Source: Pseudomonadota bacterium
GTDB lineage: Bacteria > Pseudomonadota > Gammaproteobacteria > Burkholderiales > Rhodocyclaceae
Direction: 5' to 3'
Assembly (NCBI GenBank): GCA_018261905.1
Contig: JAGTRU010000018.1
Location: 1 to 64,000, forward strand
DNA length: 64,000 nt
Part shown: piece by piece, positions 38,622 through 47,450 of the stretch
Layout of the letters: every line of letters begins with the position of its first letter
Numbering within the stretch: position 1 is the first letter of the stretch
The notes under the pieces: model-generated
The model's database searches: none
What the model was told of the DNA's origin: nothing
The model's input: only the letters and a program-made list of their open reading frames with translations
Translations under genes and position numbers: made by a program

Positions 38622-41600
38622 TCAGCCGGCCAGCGTCATCAAGCCGGGGTTGCCGCCGGCGGCAGCGCTGTTTACGCTGCACACGCGCTCGGCCAGCATT
38701 CGGTAGAGCGGGTAATGCGGGGGCGTTTCGTCCGCCACGAAAAGGGGGATCAACGCCCCCCTTTGCGCCGCCAGTTGTTGGCCGAGCGCCATATTATCGG
38801 TGGCCGCCGACAAAACGCCGGCCAGTCCCGCGTAGTCGCCGGGTTGCCGCAGTTCGATCTGGGCGGCCAGGTTCGGCGGCAGGCTGGCCAGCGCCTGGCG
38901 CAGGCCCGGGCCATCCGCTGCGACGGCCTGGTTGCCGGTAGCGAAAACGGCCGCCAACTGGCGGAACAAGGCGGGGCCGTCGCCCCCAAGACAAAGTAGA
39001 CGGCCGCGCGGCGCGAAGCTCAGGGTATTGCGTTCGCCGGTCGGGCCGGGCAGCTCGAGGCAGACGGCAAGCAGGCTATGCTCGGCACAGTTCGAGCACA
39101 ACTCGGCCAGCGCCTGGTTATGCTGCGCCGTGGCCCAAGCGAGCAGGGCGCTCAGGGCGCTCGGCAAGGGCTGGCGGCACGGCGCCCCGAGCATGGCCGG
39201 CGTGACTTGCCGGGCGCCGGTCAGGCGCGGCAGGTAGAGCGCTCCGCCGGCTTTCGGGCCGGTGCCCGACAAGCCTTCGCCGCCAAACGGCTGGACGCCG
39301 ACGACGGCGCCGATCATGTTGCGATTGACGTAGAGGTTGCCGACCCGGGCCCGTTCGCTGACCAGGCCAAGGGTTTCGTCGATCCGGCTGTGCAGGCCGA
39401 GGGTCAGGCCATAGCCGGTGGCGTTGATGGCCTCGAGCAGGGCCGGCAATTGGTCGGCGGCAAAGCGCAGAATATGGAGGACCGGGCCGAAAACTTCGCC
39501 ATGCAAGTCGTCGAGGGCGGCGATTTCGACCAGGGTGGGCGGGAAAAAATAGCCGTCGGCGCAGCTCTCCGGCAAGGGCAATTGAACGATCGGGCGGCCC
39601 AGTTTTTTCAGGCGGGCGAGGTGGGCGACCAGTTTGGCCCGCGCCGCCTCGTCGATCAGCGGCCCGATGTCGGTGGCCAGGTGGTTCGGCATGCCGACGG
39701 CCAGTTCGGCCATGGCTTCTTTGAGCATGGCGATCAACGGTCCGGCGATTTCTTCCTGCAGGCAGAGCACGCGCAGGGCCGAGCAGCGCTGGCCGGCGCT
39801 GTCGAAGGCGGAGAGCAGGACGTCCTGCACCACCTGCTCGGGGAGCGCCGAGGAGTCGACGAGCATGGCGTTCTGGCCGCCGGTTTCGGCGATCAGGCGG
39901 ACGCCGTCGCGGCGGGCGATGCTGCGGTTGATCAAGTGGGCGACGTCAGCCGAGCCGGTGAACACGACACCGCGCACGCGCGGGTCGGCGGTCAACTGGG
40001 CGCCCACCGTCTCGCCGCGGCCGGGGAGGAATTGCAGAACCCGGGGCGGAATGCCCGCCCGGTGCAGCAGACTCACCGCCAGATGGGCGACGAGCGGCGT
40101 CTGTTCGGCCGGCTTGGCGAGCACCGGGCTGCCGGCGGCCAGCGCGGCGCTGACCTGGCCGATGAAGATGGCCAGCGGGAAATTCCACGGACTGATGCAA
40201 AGCACCGGCCCGGGCGCTTGCTCCGGGCGGCGGAAAGCGGCGCTCGCCAACTGTTGGGCGTAGTAGCGACAGAAATCGACCGCTTCGCGCACTTCGGCCA
40301 CGGCGTTGGGCCAGGTCTTGCCGGCTTCGCGCAGGCAGAGGCTGATGATTTGCCAGCGCTCTTCCTGCAGCAGGTCGGCGGCCCGCAACAGGGCGGCAGC
40401 CCGTTCCACCGGCGCGGTTTGATGCCACTCCTGGGCGACCGCGGCGGCATTTTTCAGGGCCAGCTCGATCACCGCCGGCGAGGCTTCGTACACCGTGCCG
40501 ACCCTTTCCCCGGGCTGCGCCGGGTTGACTATGGGGCTCGCCGCGCCGTGTGCCGCAGCGCTGCCCGGCACCAGCGGCGCCGCCGACCACTGGCGCGCCG
40601 CCAGTGGCGCGAGGGCGTCTTCCAGTTCGGCGATGGTGCCTTCGTCGGCCAGATCGAGGCCGGCCGAGTTGCGCCGCGCGTTGCCGTACAACTCGGCGGG
40701 CAGCGGAATTGCCGGGTGGCGCCGGCCGCCGGTGCGGCGCACGGTGGTCAGCGGATCTTCGACCAGTTCGTCGATGGCCACGGCGGAATCGACCAGCCGG
40801 TTCACAAAGGAGCTGTTGGCGCCGTTTTCCAGCAAGCGGCGGACCAGGTAGGGGAGCAGCGTCCGGTGGCTGCCGACCGGGGCGTAGATCCGGCAGTGGC
40901 GGTCGAACTGGCCGGGGCCGACGACGTTGTCGTAAAGCCCCTCGCCCATGCCGTGCAGACACTGGAATTCGTAGTCCTCGACGCCGGCGGCGCGGGCCAT
41001 CTGGCAGACGCTGGCCAGGGTATGGGCGTTGTGGGTGGCAAATTGCCCGTAGAGCGCATCCGGTGCCGCCAGCATGCGGCTGGCGCAGACCAGGTAGGAG
41101 AGGTCGGTGTGGGCCTTGCGCGTATAGACGGGATAGTCGCTCAGACCATCGACCTGGGCCCGCTTGATTTCACTGTCCCAGTAGGCCCCCTTGACCAGGC
41201 GGAGGAGCAGGCGACGGCCGCTGCCACGGGCCAGATCGACCAGCCGGTCGATCACCGCGGGGGCGCGCTTCTGGTAGGCCTGGACGACGAAGCCGAGGCC
41301 CGGCCAGGCGGCCAGTTCGGGGTCGGCCGCCAGCGTTTCGAATAGGTCGAGCGAAAGTTCCAGGCGGTCGGCTTCTTCGGCGTCGATGTTGATCCCGATG
41401 GCGTAGCCTTTGGCCAGCCAGAGCAAGCCCTTGAGGCGGGGCAACAGTTCCGCCATGACACGCTGGCGTTGGCCGCGCGAGTAACGCGGGTGGAGGGCGG
41501 AAAGCTTCAGCGAAATGCCGGGCCCGGCCAGGACGCCGCGCCCGGCATTGGCCCGGCCGACGGCGTCAATGGCCCGGGCGTAAGCCGCGCAGTAACGCTC

Positions 41601-42212
41601 GGCATCGCTCGCGGTGAGCGCCGCTTCGCCGAGCATGTCGAAGGAGTGGCGATAGCCGCGCCGTTCGTTGGCGCGCGAGCGCTGCAACGCCGCCTCAATG
41701 GTCTCGCCGATGACGAATTGCTGGCCGAGCAGGCGCATCGCAAAATCGACGCCCTGGCGAATCAGCGGTTCGCCGCCCTTGGCGATCAACTGGCTCAAGG
41801 CGCCGCTGAGGGCCGCATGGTTATGCATGGCGACCAGCTTACCGGTCAGCAGCAAGCCCCAGGCGGCGGCATTGACGAAGAGCGAGGAACTGCTGCCGAG
41901 ATGCGACTTCCAGTCGCCGCGGCTGATCTTGTCGCGAATCAGGCGGTCGGCCGTGGCCTGGTCGGGAATGCGCAGCAGCGCTTCGGCGAGGCACATCAAG
42001 GCGACGCCCTCCTGGCTGGAGAGGGAAAACTCGTGCATCAGGTGATCGACGCCGCTCGCCCCGCGCCGTTGTCGGCGCACCGCGGCGACCAGTTCGCGGG
42101 CCTGGCGATCGACCGCCGCGCGGTCATACGCCAGGCCGGCCAATTCGGCCGCCAGCCTGGCCACACTGGCGGCTTCGTCGCAGCGACAGGACTGGCGCAG
42201 ATCTTCCCGCAT
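38622..42212 (-). CDS. putA: Bifunctional proline dehydrogenase / P5C dehydrogenase (PutA, no DNA-binding domain)
   Basis: A 1196-residue enzyme that oxidises proline to glutamate in two steps with FAD and NAD+. The FAD-dependent proline dehydrogenase barrel covers about 130-460 (VQAYQKRAPAVIDRLVDLA, VKGAYWDSEIKRAQ, DYPVYTRK). The aldehyde dehydrogenase domain covers about 530-1000 (SPWNFPLAIF, ETGGQNAMLVDSS, catalytic Cys in GQRCSALRV). A further about 150-residue C-terminal domain follows, as in long PutAs. The N-terminus starts directly with the helical arm. The ribbon-helix-helix repressor domain of E. coli PutA is absent, so it cannot regulate its own gene in that way. GGAGGAAACG precedes the ATG. 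Confidence 0.96.
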   Translation of the reverse strand: MREDLRQSCRCDEAASVARLAAELAGLAYDRAAVDRQARELVAAVRRQRRGASGVDHLMHEFSLSSQEGVALMCLAEALLRIPDQATADRLIRDKISRGDWKSHLGSSSSLFVNAAAWGLLLTGKLVAMHNHAALSGALSQLIAKGGEPLIRQGVDFAMRLLGQQFVIGETIEAALQRSRANERRGYRHSFDMLGEAALTASDAERYCAAYARAIDAVGRANAGRGVLAGPGISLKLSALHPRYSRGQRQRVMAELLPRLKGLLWLAKGYAIGINIDAEEADRLELSLDLFETLAADPELAAWPGLGFVVQAYQKRAPAVIDRLVDLARGSGRRLLLRLVKGAYWDSEIKRAQVDGLSDYPVYTRKAHTDLSYLVCASRMLAAPDALYGQFATHNAHTLASVCQMARAAGVEDYEFQCLHGMGEGLYDNVVGPGQFDRHCRIYAPVGSHRTLLPYLVRRLLENGANSSFVNRLVDSAVAIDELVEDPLTTVRRTGGRRHPAIPLPAELYGNARRNSAGLDLADEGTIAELEDALAPLAARQWSAAPLVPGSAAAHGAASPIVNPAQPGERVGTVYEASPAVIELALKNAAAVAQEWHQTAPVERAAALLRAADLLQEERWQIISLCLREAGKTWPNAVAEVREAVDFCRYYAQQLASAAFRRPEQAPGPVLCISPWNFPLAIFIGQVSAALAAGSPVLAKPAEQTPLVAHLAVSLLHRAGIPPRVLQFLPGRGETVGAQLTADPRVRGVVFTGSADVAHLINRSIARRDGVRLIAETGGQNAMLVDSSALPEQVVQDVLLSAFDSAGQRCSALRVLCLQEEIAGPLIAMLKEAMAELAVGMPNHLATDIGPLIDEAARAKLVAHLARLKKLGRPIVQLPLPESCADGYFFPPTLVEIAALDDLHGEVFGPVLHILRFAADQLPALLEAINATGYGLTLGLHSRIDETLGLVSERARVGNLYVNRNMIGAVVGVQPFGGEGLSGTGPKAGGALYLPRLTGARQVTPAMLGAPCRQPLPSALSALLAWATAQHNQALAELCSNCAEHSLLAVCLELPGPTGERNTLSFAPRGRLLCLGGDGPALFRQLAAVFATGNQAVAADGPGLRQALASLPPNLAAQIELRQPGDYAGLAGVLSAATDNMALGQQLAAQRGALIPLFVADETPPHYPLYRMLAERVCSVNSAAAGGNPGLMTLAG

Positions 42213-42324
42213 CGTTTCCTCCCCTGGTCATGGGCGCCGAACCGCCGCCGGGCAGAGCGCACTGCCCAAGGCTTGGACAACCGATAGGCCGATGCCATTC
42301 CGGAAAGTTTGGCCGACTGCGTCA

Positions 42325-42380
42325 AGAAAAAACCAACCGCCAGACCAGGCCTCCGGGTTAGTACCCTCCGGAGACCTGGT
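42325..42380 (-). terminator. Terminator of the dihaem cytochrome gene
   Basis: Read on the minus strand, ACCAGGTCTCCGG pairs with CCGGAGGCCTGGT with one mismatch, extended by GGCG/CGCC with a 2-base bulge. A TTTTTTCTT run follows 5 bases later (42325-42332). It sits 9 bases beyond the stop at 42389 and separates the cytochrome locus from putA. Confidence 0.7.
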
Positions 42381-42388
42381 GGCGCCGC

Positions 42389-43330
42389 CTACGGCGTGCC
42401 CTGTCCAAGCTTCCGGCCATTGACCTCCAGGCCGTAGAGATTGACGCCGTCGTCGGCGTGGTAGCGTTTGCGGGTCTCGTCGATGCTGCCGTTTACCAGG
42501 CGCGGGTCCTGCGGCCGTTCGTGCGAGTTGATGTAGGCGGCGACGTCCCAGGCTTCGCGATCGGAGAGGGTTTCGCCGCGGCCCAGCGGCATGTTGTGCT
42601 GGATGAAACCGGCGGCGGTGTTGATGCGATGCATGCCGGCCCCCCAGTTGTAGGAATCTTTGCCCCAGAGGGCGGGAAAGACGGCGGTGACGCCCACTTT
42701 CTTGCCCGCCCCGTCGTCGCCGTGGCAGATGACGCACTGCTTTTCATAGACCGCCTGGCCGCGGGCAATGTCGTAGCCGCCCTTGGGCGGCAGCGGCTCG
42801 TCGAAACCGCGGCCGGGCAGGGCCTTGCCGGTGGGGGCGCCGGTAGACAGCCAGTAGGCATAGGTGGTCAGGGCACTGAGGATTTCGCTGTCCGCAGTCG
42901 GCGCCTTGCCGTTCATGCTGAACTGGAAGCAGCCCTGCATGCGCTCGGCAAAGGTATTCACCTTGTTGTTTTTCTTGCGGTAGGCCGGATACATCGGATA
43001 GGCCGCCCACAGGGGGGCGGAGTTGGCTTTGCGACCCCGGTCGATGTGGCAGTTCCCGCAGTTCATTTCGTTGCCCACGTAGTCGGGGGCCAGGGCCTTG
43101 GTGTTCATGAAGATGTCCTGGCCGCGGCGTACCTGCTCGCCGAACGCGTTGTTCGGGATTTCGCTGTCGGACGGGGGCTGGAAGTACGTCTGGCCGGCCG
43201 CTTTGCTCGGGGCCTTGGTCAGTTGGCTCTGGTCGTCGAGGCGCGGGTTGGAGGGGGCGTCGGCGGCCAGGGTCGGGCCCAGGCCGAGGGCGAGGAGGAG
43301 GGGCAGCAGTCGGAAAATGGTCGTTTGCAT
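42389..43330 (-). CDS. Dihaem cytochrome c of the thiosulphate dehydrogenase (TsdA) type
   Basis: A 313-residue periplasmic protein: signal peptide (LLPLLLALGLGPTLAA) and two haem c sites (CGNCH 91-95, CVICH 199-203). Around the first haem, YVGNEMNCGNCHIDRGRK, YPMYPAYRKKN and RMQGCFQFSMNGKAP match the TsdA family, which oxidises thiosulphate to tetrathionate or runs the reverse reaction. The active-site cysteine haem ligand expected in TsdA may be C134 in QGCF, but this cannot be settled by eye. It ends the five-gene cytochrome/regulator cluster. Confidence 0.83.
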   Translation of the reverse strand: MQTTIFRLLPLLLALGLGPTLAADAPSNPRLDDQSQLTKAPSKAAGQTYFQPPSDSEIPNNAFGEQVRRGQDIFMNTKALAPDYVGNEMNCGNCHIDRGRKANSAPLWAAYPMYPAYRKKNNKVNTFAERMQGCFQFSMNGKAPTADSEILSALTTYAYWLSTGAPTGKALPGRGFDEPLPPKGGYDIARGQAVYEKQCVICHGDDGAGKKVGVTAVFPALWGKDSYNWGAGMHRINTAAGFIQHNMPLGRGETLSDREAWDVAAYINSHERPQDPRLVNGSIDETRKRYHADDGVNLYGLEVNGRKLGQGTP

Positions 43331-43366
43331 GGCTGGAATCCTTTAAGTCGATGGCGGAAGTTGGGC

Positions 43367-44077
43367 TTAGCGCAGACGGTGCTGGCTTTCGTCGAAGGCT
43401 TCCTGGGATTCTCCGAGGCCGGCGAAATACTCGGCTACCCGCTTGATTTCGGCAGCGCTGAGGTCGGCGGCGATGTGCTGCATCAGGCCGTTCGGGTCGT
43501 TGCGGCGGGAGGGCGGTACAGCAGCCACCGCCTTGCTGTGGCGGGTCGCCGGCCGGGCCGTGCTGCCGCGCCAGGCCAGCAACTGGTTTTCGATATAGAG
43601 CGCCGATTGGCCGGCCAGGGGCGGGAAGGCCGTGCCGACGCCGACGCCTGCCGGGCCGTGGCACAGGGTGCATTCCGGGATGTTGCGCTCCCAGGCCCCG
43701 CGCAGGGCGAGCCAGGCGCCGCTGCCGGGCTGCGGCCGCTCGAGCGGTCCGGCCTTGACGTTGACCTTGGGCAACTCGGCATAGGCCTTGGCCACGGCCG
43801 CCATTTCTTCGTCGCTGAGGGACTGGGCGATGGGCTGCATCACCGGGTTTTCCCGGCGACCGGCCTTGAGGTCGGCCAACTGCTTGCCGATGTAGGCCTC
43901 GGGCAGGCCGGCCAGACGGGGAAAGCCGGCAGCGGCCAGGCCCTTGCCGTCGGTGCCGTGGCAGGAGATGCAGGGGAGCGCGGCGGGATTGGCGCCGCCC
44001 TTTTGCATGATGCTTTGGCCGTCGGCGGCGTGGGCCAGGAGCGGTAACAGTAAGGCGATGACGGGTATGTAGTGCAC
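43367..44077 (-). CDS. Dihaem cytochrome c, c4-like
   Basis: A 236-residue periplasmic protein with two similar cytochrome c domains, each with one haem site (CISCH 36-40, CTLCH 136-140). Signal peptide YIPVIALLLPLLAHA. It starts with GTG at 44077 after AGAGGAG. The AGFPRLAGLPEAYIGKQL and AFPPLAGQSALYIENQL repeats are typical of c4/c553-type electron carriers. It is likely the electron partner of the TsdA-like protein encoded 36 bases downstream. Confidence 0.88.
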   Translation of the reverse strand: MHYIPVIALLLPLLAHAADGQSIMQKGGANPAALPCISCHGTDGKGLAAAGFPRLAGLPEAYIGKQLADLKAGRRENPVMQPIAQSLSDEEMAAVAKAYAELPKVNVKAGPLERPQPGSGAWLALRGAWERNIPECTLCHGPAGVGVGTAFPPLAGQSALYIENQLLAWRGSTARPATRHSKAVAAVPPSRRNDPNGLMQHIAADLSAAEIKRVAEYFAGLGESQEAFDESQHRLR

Positions 44078-44180
44078 GAAAGACTCCTCTCTTTAGGTTG
44101 GGACCGGGTCAAACAGGGGCGGTTTGGGCGCCCTCTTCTATTCAGGCGGGTTCGGCGATCCTCCCGGGAACGATGCAAGG

Positions 44181-44208
44181 AAAAAACCGCCCCGGGAGAA
44201 AGGGGCGG
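44181..44208 (-). terminator. Intrinsic terminator after the pentahaem gene
   Basis: On the minus strand CCGCCCC pairs perfectly with GGGGCGG around an 8-base loop and is followed by TTTTTT (44181-44186). It lies 28 bases after the pentahaem cytochrome stop, so the two dihaem genes beyond it need read-through or their own promoter (44078-44180). Confidence 0.85.
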
Positions 44209-44235
44209 TGGCCGTAGGCGACCGGTCGATTGAAC

Positions 44236-46329
44236 TCAATAGCGGGCATCCGCCGGCTTCTTGTCTTTCGGCCAGTCCTTCACTTTTTCCGGGAAGTCCG
44301 GGCGGGGCTGGTGACTGAAGTACTCGGCCACATCGACCGCCTGCTGGTCGGAGAGGCCGCCCTGGCCGAGCGGGAAGGTGCCGTGGAAAGCGATCGGCAT
44401 GTTGCGTTTGACGAAGGCGGCGGCGGTGTAGGTGCGGGCCATGCCGGCGCCGATGTTGAAGGACTGATCGCCCCACAGCGGCGGGTAGAGCAGGCGGCCG
44501 TCGGCGCTCTTCAGGCCCGCGCCGTTTTCGCCGTGACAGACGGCGCACTGCTCGGCGTAGATTTTTTTGCCGCTCGCCGGGTCGGGGACGATGGCGCGGT
44601 CGATCTTGCCGATGCCGCGACCGGGCACCTTGTCCTCGGGCTTGGTGGCGCGCTTCATCCAGTCGAAGTAGGCGACCATGGCCTTCATGTCAGGCGATTC
44701 GACGGCCAGGGGCTTGCCGTTCATCGAGCGCTTGAAGCAGCCGTTGATGCGGTCCTCCAGGTTGATGATGCGGCCGGCCCGCGGGGCGTAGGCGGGGAAG
44801 AAGGCGGAGACGCCGACGAAGGGCGAGCCGTCGGCAACGGTGCCGGCATTGAGGTGACAACTGGTGCAGTTGAGTTGGTCGCCAACGTGGTCGGGCAACA
44901 GCTCCTTGGTCTCCAGGTGCAGGCGCATGCCGCGCACCAGTTGCCCGGCATTGGGCCGAGCCAGCATGTCGGCCAGACGTGGCGTTTCAAAGCTGGCGGA
45001 GTCCGGGCTCTTGGGGGCCAGTTCGGCCCGCATCCTTTTCACCTGGGAAGCGCTCACCGGCTGGCCGCCGTTGCCCCAACTGGCTCGCACGAAGGTAATG
45101 ATCTCGGCCAGTTCCTGGTCCTTCAGGCGGGCGAAGCCGGGCATGGTGAACACCCGGGGATGGGCCGCCGTGGCGGCGGTCTGCCAGCCGGTCAGGGTGA
45201 TGTGCACGAGGGTTGCCGGGTCATTTGCCGTCACCGCCGGGTTGTGGGCCAGGGGCGGGAAGATCTTGTTCACGCCACTGCCGTCCTGGCGGTGGCAGTC
45301 AGCGCAGAACTGCACATAGGCGAGGCCACCGCGGCTGCTGAAGAGATTGTCCGGCACCTGGCCGGCTTGGGCGCGGGGCAAGGCCGGCGCCGGCAACTCG
45401 TGCCGGCCCGGGGGCAGGGATTTGAGGTAGGTGGCGATGGCCCGCAGGTCGTCATCCTTGACGTGCTGGGTGCTGTGATGGATGACCTCGGCCATGTTGC
45501 CGGCGGCGGTGGCAAAGCGGTTCTGCCCGCTTTTCAGGAAGAGGGCGGTGTCCTCCACCGTCCATAGACCGCGCAGGCTCAGGGCGCGCCAGGATTCGAC
45601 GGTCTCCCCGGCCAGAAAGTGCTGGCCCGCGTTGCCGGCCTCACTCATGGCCTTTTCCTGGAAGGCCATGCCGCGCGGGGTATGGCAGGCGCCGCAGTGG
45701 CCCAGGCCCTGGACCAGGTAGGCGCCCCGGTTCCAGGTGGCGTCCTTCTCGGCATTGGGCTGGAAGGGCGTGGCGTCGAGGAAGGCCCAGTTCCACAGGG
45801 CCAGGCCCCAGCGCTGGTTGAACGGCCAGCGCATGGCGGGCGGTCGGTTGGCCTGCTGCACCGGGGCCAGGCCCTGCATCAGGTAAGCGTAAAGGGCCTG
45901 CATGTCCTCCCCCGTCATCTTGGCGTAGGAGGGATAGGGCATGGCCGGGTAGAGGTTGTGGCCGTCGGCGGCAACGCCCTGGCGCATGGCCCGTTCGAAC
46001 TGCTCGAAACGGTAGCCGCCGATGCCGGTTTCCCGGTCCGGCGTGATATTGGTCGAGTAAAGAACGCCGAAGGGGGTGGCCAGTTGGCGGCCGCCAGCCA
46101 TCGGCTTGCCGTTCTCCGCCGAGTGGCAGGCGATGCAGTCACCCACTCGGGCCAGGTATTCGCCCCGGACCATTTGCGCCTCGGCCGCCGCTGCCGGCGC
46201 GGCCCGCGCCGGTCCGGCCGCGATCAGGAGGCCGCAAAGGATGGTGGCGGCCGCGCGCAGCAGGGGCCCGAGGGCGGTGCTTGCTGACCGACAGAAAGCC
46301 CCGGCGGGCGGGGATATGATTGCTTTCAT
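44236..46329 (-). CDS. Pentahaem cytochrome: AdhB-like trihaem part fused to a TsdA-like dihaem part
   Basis: A 697-residue periplasmic protein with signal peptide and five haem c sites: CIACH 65-69, CGACH 212-216, CADCH 342-346, CTSCH 488-492 and CAVCH 595-599. Residues 50-425 look like the trihaem cytochrome subunit of membrane alcohol or sugar dehydrogenases (GEYLARVGDCIACHS, GGYRFEQFERAMRQGV, GLGHCGACHTPRG). Residues 445-697 repeat the TsdA layout (NCTSCHLNAG, FPAYAPRAG, RINGCFKRSMNGKPL). The fusion would link a quinone-side electron path to a thiosulphate/tetrathionate-type active site. A 7-bp inverted repeat (46336-46342/46370-46376) just upstream could be an operator. Confidence 0.9.
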   Translation of the reverse strand: MKAIISPPAGAFCRSASTALGPLLRAAATILCGLLIAAGPARAAPAAAAEAQMVRGEYLARVGDCIACHSAENGKPMAGGRQLATPFGVLYSTNITPDRETGIGGYRFEQFERAMRQGVAADGHNLYPAMPYPSYAKMTGEDMQALYAYLMQGLAPVQQANRPPAMRWPFNQRWGLALWNWAFLDATPFQPNAEKDATWNRGAYLVQGLGHCGACHTPRGMAFQEKAMSEAGNAGQHFLAGETVESWRALSLRGLWTVEDTALFLKSGQNRFATAAGNMAEVIHHSTQHVKDDDLRAIATYLKSLPPGRHELPAPALPRAQAGQVPDNLFSSRGGLAYVQFCADCHRQDGSGVNKIFPPLAHNPAVTANDPATLVHITLTGWQTAATAAHPRVFTMPGFARLKDQELAEIITFVRASWGNGGQPVSASQVKRMRAELAPKSPDSASFETPRLADMLARPNAGQLVRGMRLHLETKELLPDHVGDQLNCTSCHLNAGTVADGSPFVGVSAFFPAYAPRAGRIINLEDRINGCFKRSMNGKPLAVESPDMKAMVAYFDWMKRATKPEDKVPGRGIGKIDRAIVPDPASGKKIYAEQCAVCHGENGAGLKSADGRLLYPPLWGDQSFNIGAGMARTYTAAAFVKRNMPIAFHGTFPLGQGGLSDQQAVDVAEYFSHQPRPDFPEKVKDWPKDKKPADARY

Positions 46330-46471
46330 GAGGCGACTCCCTGATTTTGATCTGTTTGGGAGCCAGTCTAGGGAGTTGCGTTGGAGGCGACCATTCGGAC
46401 ATCCGGCTAGGGAGGTAATCGAAAGTGACTATTGCCGGCGCTCGCCATCCCGGCGGTGGCGATTTTTATCC

Positions 46472-46632
46472 AAAAACCTTACCGCAGAGTCGCAAGGAAG
46501 CTGCGAAAAACGTGAAAACAGTGGGTTGCATCGCTTTTGCAACTCACCCAAAAGGCGCGCCGAATCATCCCGGCAAGCCTTCGGTTTTTCCTCTGCATCT
46601 CCGCGTCTCGGCGGTTCAATTGCGTTTTCTGG
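46472..46632. repeat. Dispersed repeat, copy A
   Basis: About 160 bases that align along their whole length with 47291-47447 in the same orientation. Shared blocks include AAAACCT near the left end, AACGTGAAAACAG (46509-46521) and GCGGTTCA..TGCGTTTTCT at the right end. The ends are imperfect inverted repeats built on ACCGCAGAG / CTC(T/G)GCGGT. No coding sequence is inside. It looks like a MITE- or REP-like non-autonomous element. It lies between the regulator gene and the pentahaem gene. Confidence 0.75.
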
Positions 46633-46651
46633 GTTTGTTGATCGCCCCGCC

Positions 46652-47287
46652 TCAATCCAGCCCGGCCGGGTCGGCGCGCAGGATCAGGCGGGCCAGTTCG
46701 GCGGCGCTACCGGTGCCGGTTTTTTCCATGACATGCTGGCGATGCACATGCACCGTGTTTTCGCTGATGCCGAGCTGCCGCGCCACTTCCTTGTTGGCCT
46801 GGCCGAGGGCCAGGAGCCGCGCCACTTCCCGCTCCCGGGCCGAAAGGCGGGCCAGGCATTGCGCCGCTTCCTGGTGGCGGCGGCTGGCGGCGTAACGCTC
46901 CAGACTTAGCTGTACGGCGCGCTCCACGGTGTCGAGGAACAACTGGTCCTTGAACGGTTTGGGCAGGAAATCGACGGCCCCGTCTTTCATGGCCTGTACC
47001 GCCAGTTCGACATCGCCGTGGCCGGTCATGAAAATGATGGGAAACGGCGAAGCGGCGGCCTGCAGGCGGCGTTGCAGTTGCGGGCCGCTGAGGCGGGGCA
47101 TGCGGATGTCCAGCACCAGACAGCCGCCACCCGGCGGAAAGACCGGCGCCGCGGCCAGGAAGGCTTCGCCCGATTCGTGCCCGACCGCCTGCCAGCCGAC
47201 CGATTCGAGCAGGAAAAGCAGGGAGCGGCGAAACGGGGCTTCGTCGTCCACCACGTGGATGACCGGAGTCAGGACCGTCGTATTCAT
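46652..47287 (-). CDS. FixJ/TtrR-type response regulator
   Basis: A 211-residue two-domain regulator. The receiver domain (1-120) has D14/D15, phospho-acceptor D60 (LVLDIRMP), T88 and K110 (LPKPF). The C-terminal LuxR-type helix-turn-helix (about 145-205) reads LSAREREVARLLALGQANKEVA and LGISENTVHVHRQHVMEKTG. The ATG at 47287 is chosen; a TTG nine codons upstream is unlikely. It pairs with the sensor kinase gene upstream. The likely target is the cytochrome genes downstream. Confidence 0.93.
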   Translation of the reverse strand: MNTTVLTPVIHVVDDEAPFRRSLLFLLESVGWQAVGHESGEAFLAAAPVFPPGGGCLVLDIRMPRLSGPQLQRRLQAAASPFPIIFMTGHGDVELAVQAMKDGAVDFLPKPFKDQLFLDTVERAVQLSLERYAASRRHQEAAQCLARLSAREREVARLLALGQANKEVARQLGISENTVHVHRQHVMEKTGTGSAAELARLILRADPAGLD

Positions 47288-47290
47288 CCT

Positions 47291-47447
47291 GAAAACCTCA
47301 CCGGAGAGGGGCAAAGGCGCAGAGAAGAACGTGAAAACAGGGGCGTGCGGCGTTTTTTCATCGCCCCCAGAAGGTGTGCCGAAGAATCCGGGCCAGCCTT
47401 TGTTTTCTTCGCATCTCTGCGTCTCTGCGGTTCACGTGCGTTTTCTT
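47291..47447. repeat. Dispersed repeat, copy B
   Basis: Second copy of the element at 46472-46632, in the same orientation. It contains AACGTGAAAACAG (47328-47340) at the same distance from its left end as copy A. The right end GCATCTCTGCGTCTCTGCGG is close to the inverse of the left end (ACCGGAGAGGGGCAAAGGCGCAGAG). It fills almost the whole 163-base space between the sensor kinase and the response regulator, leaving 3 bases on each side. Confidence 0.78.
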
Positions 47448-47450
47448 GTT

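Noticed and set aside
39078-41345. 755-codon open frame opposite putA
   Set aside because: Shadow of putA with the typical Gly/Asp/Arg-rich composition of antisense frames; no ribosome-binding site or domain.
46472-47447. The paired repeats as a CRISPR array
   Set aside because: Only two copies, about 160 bases each, more than 650 bases apart, with a gene between them.
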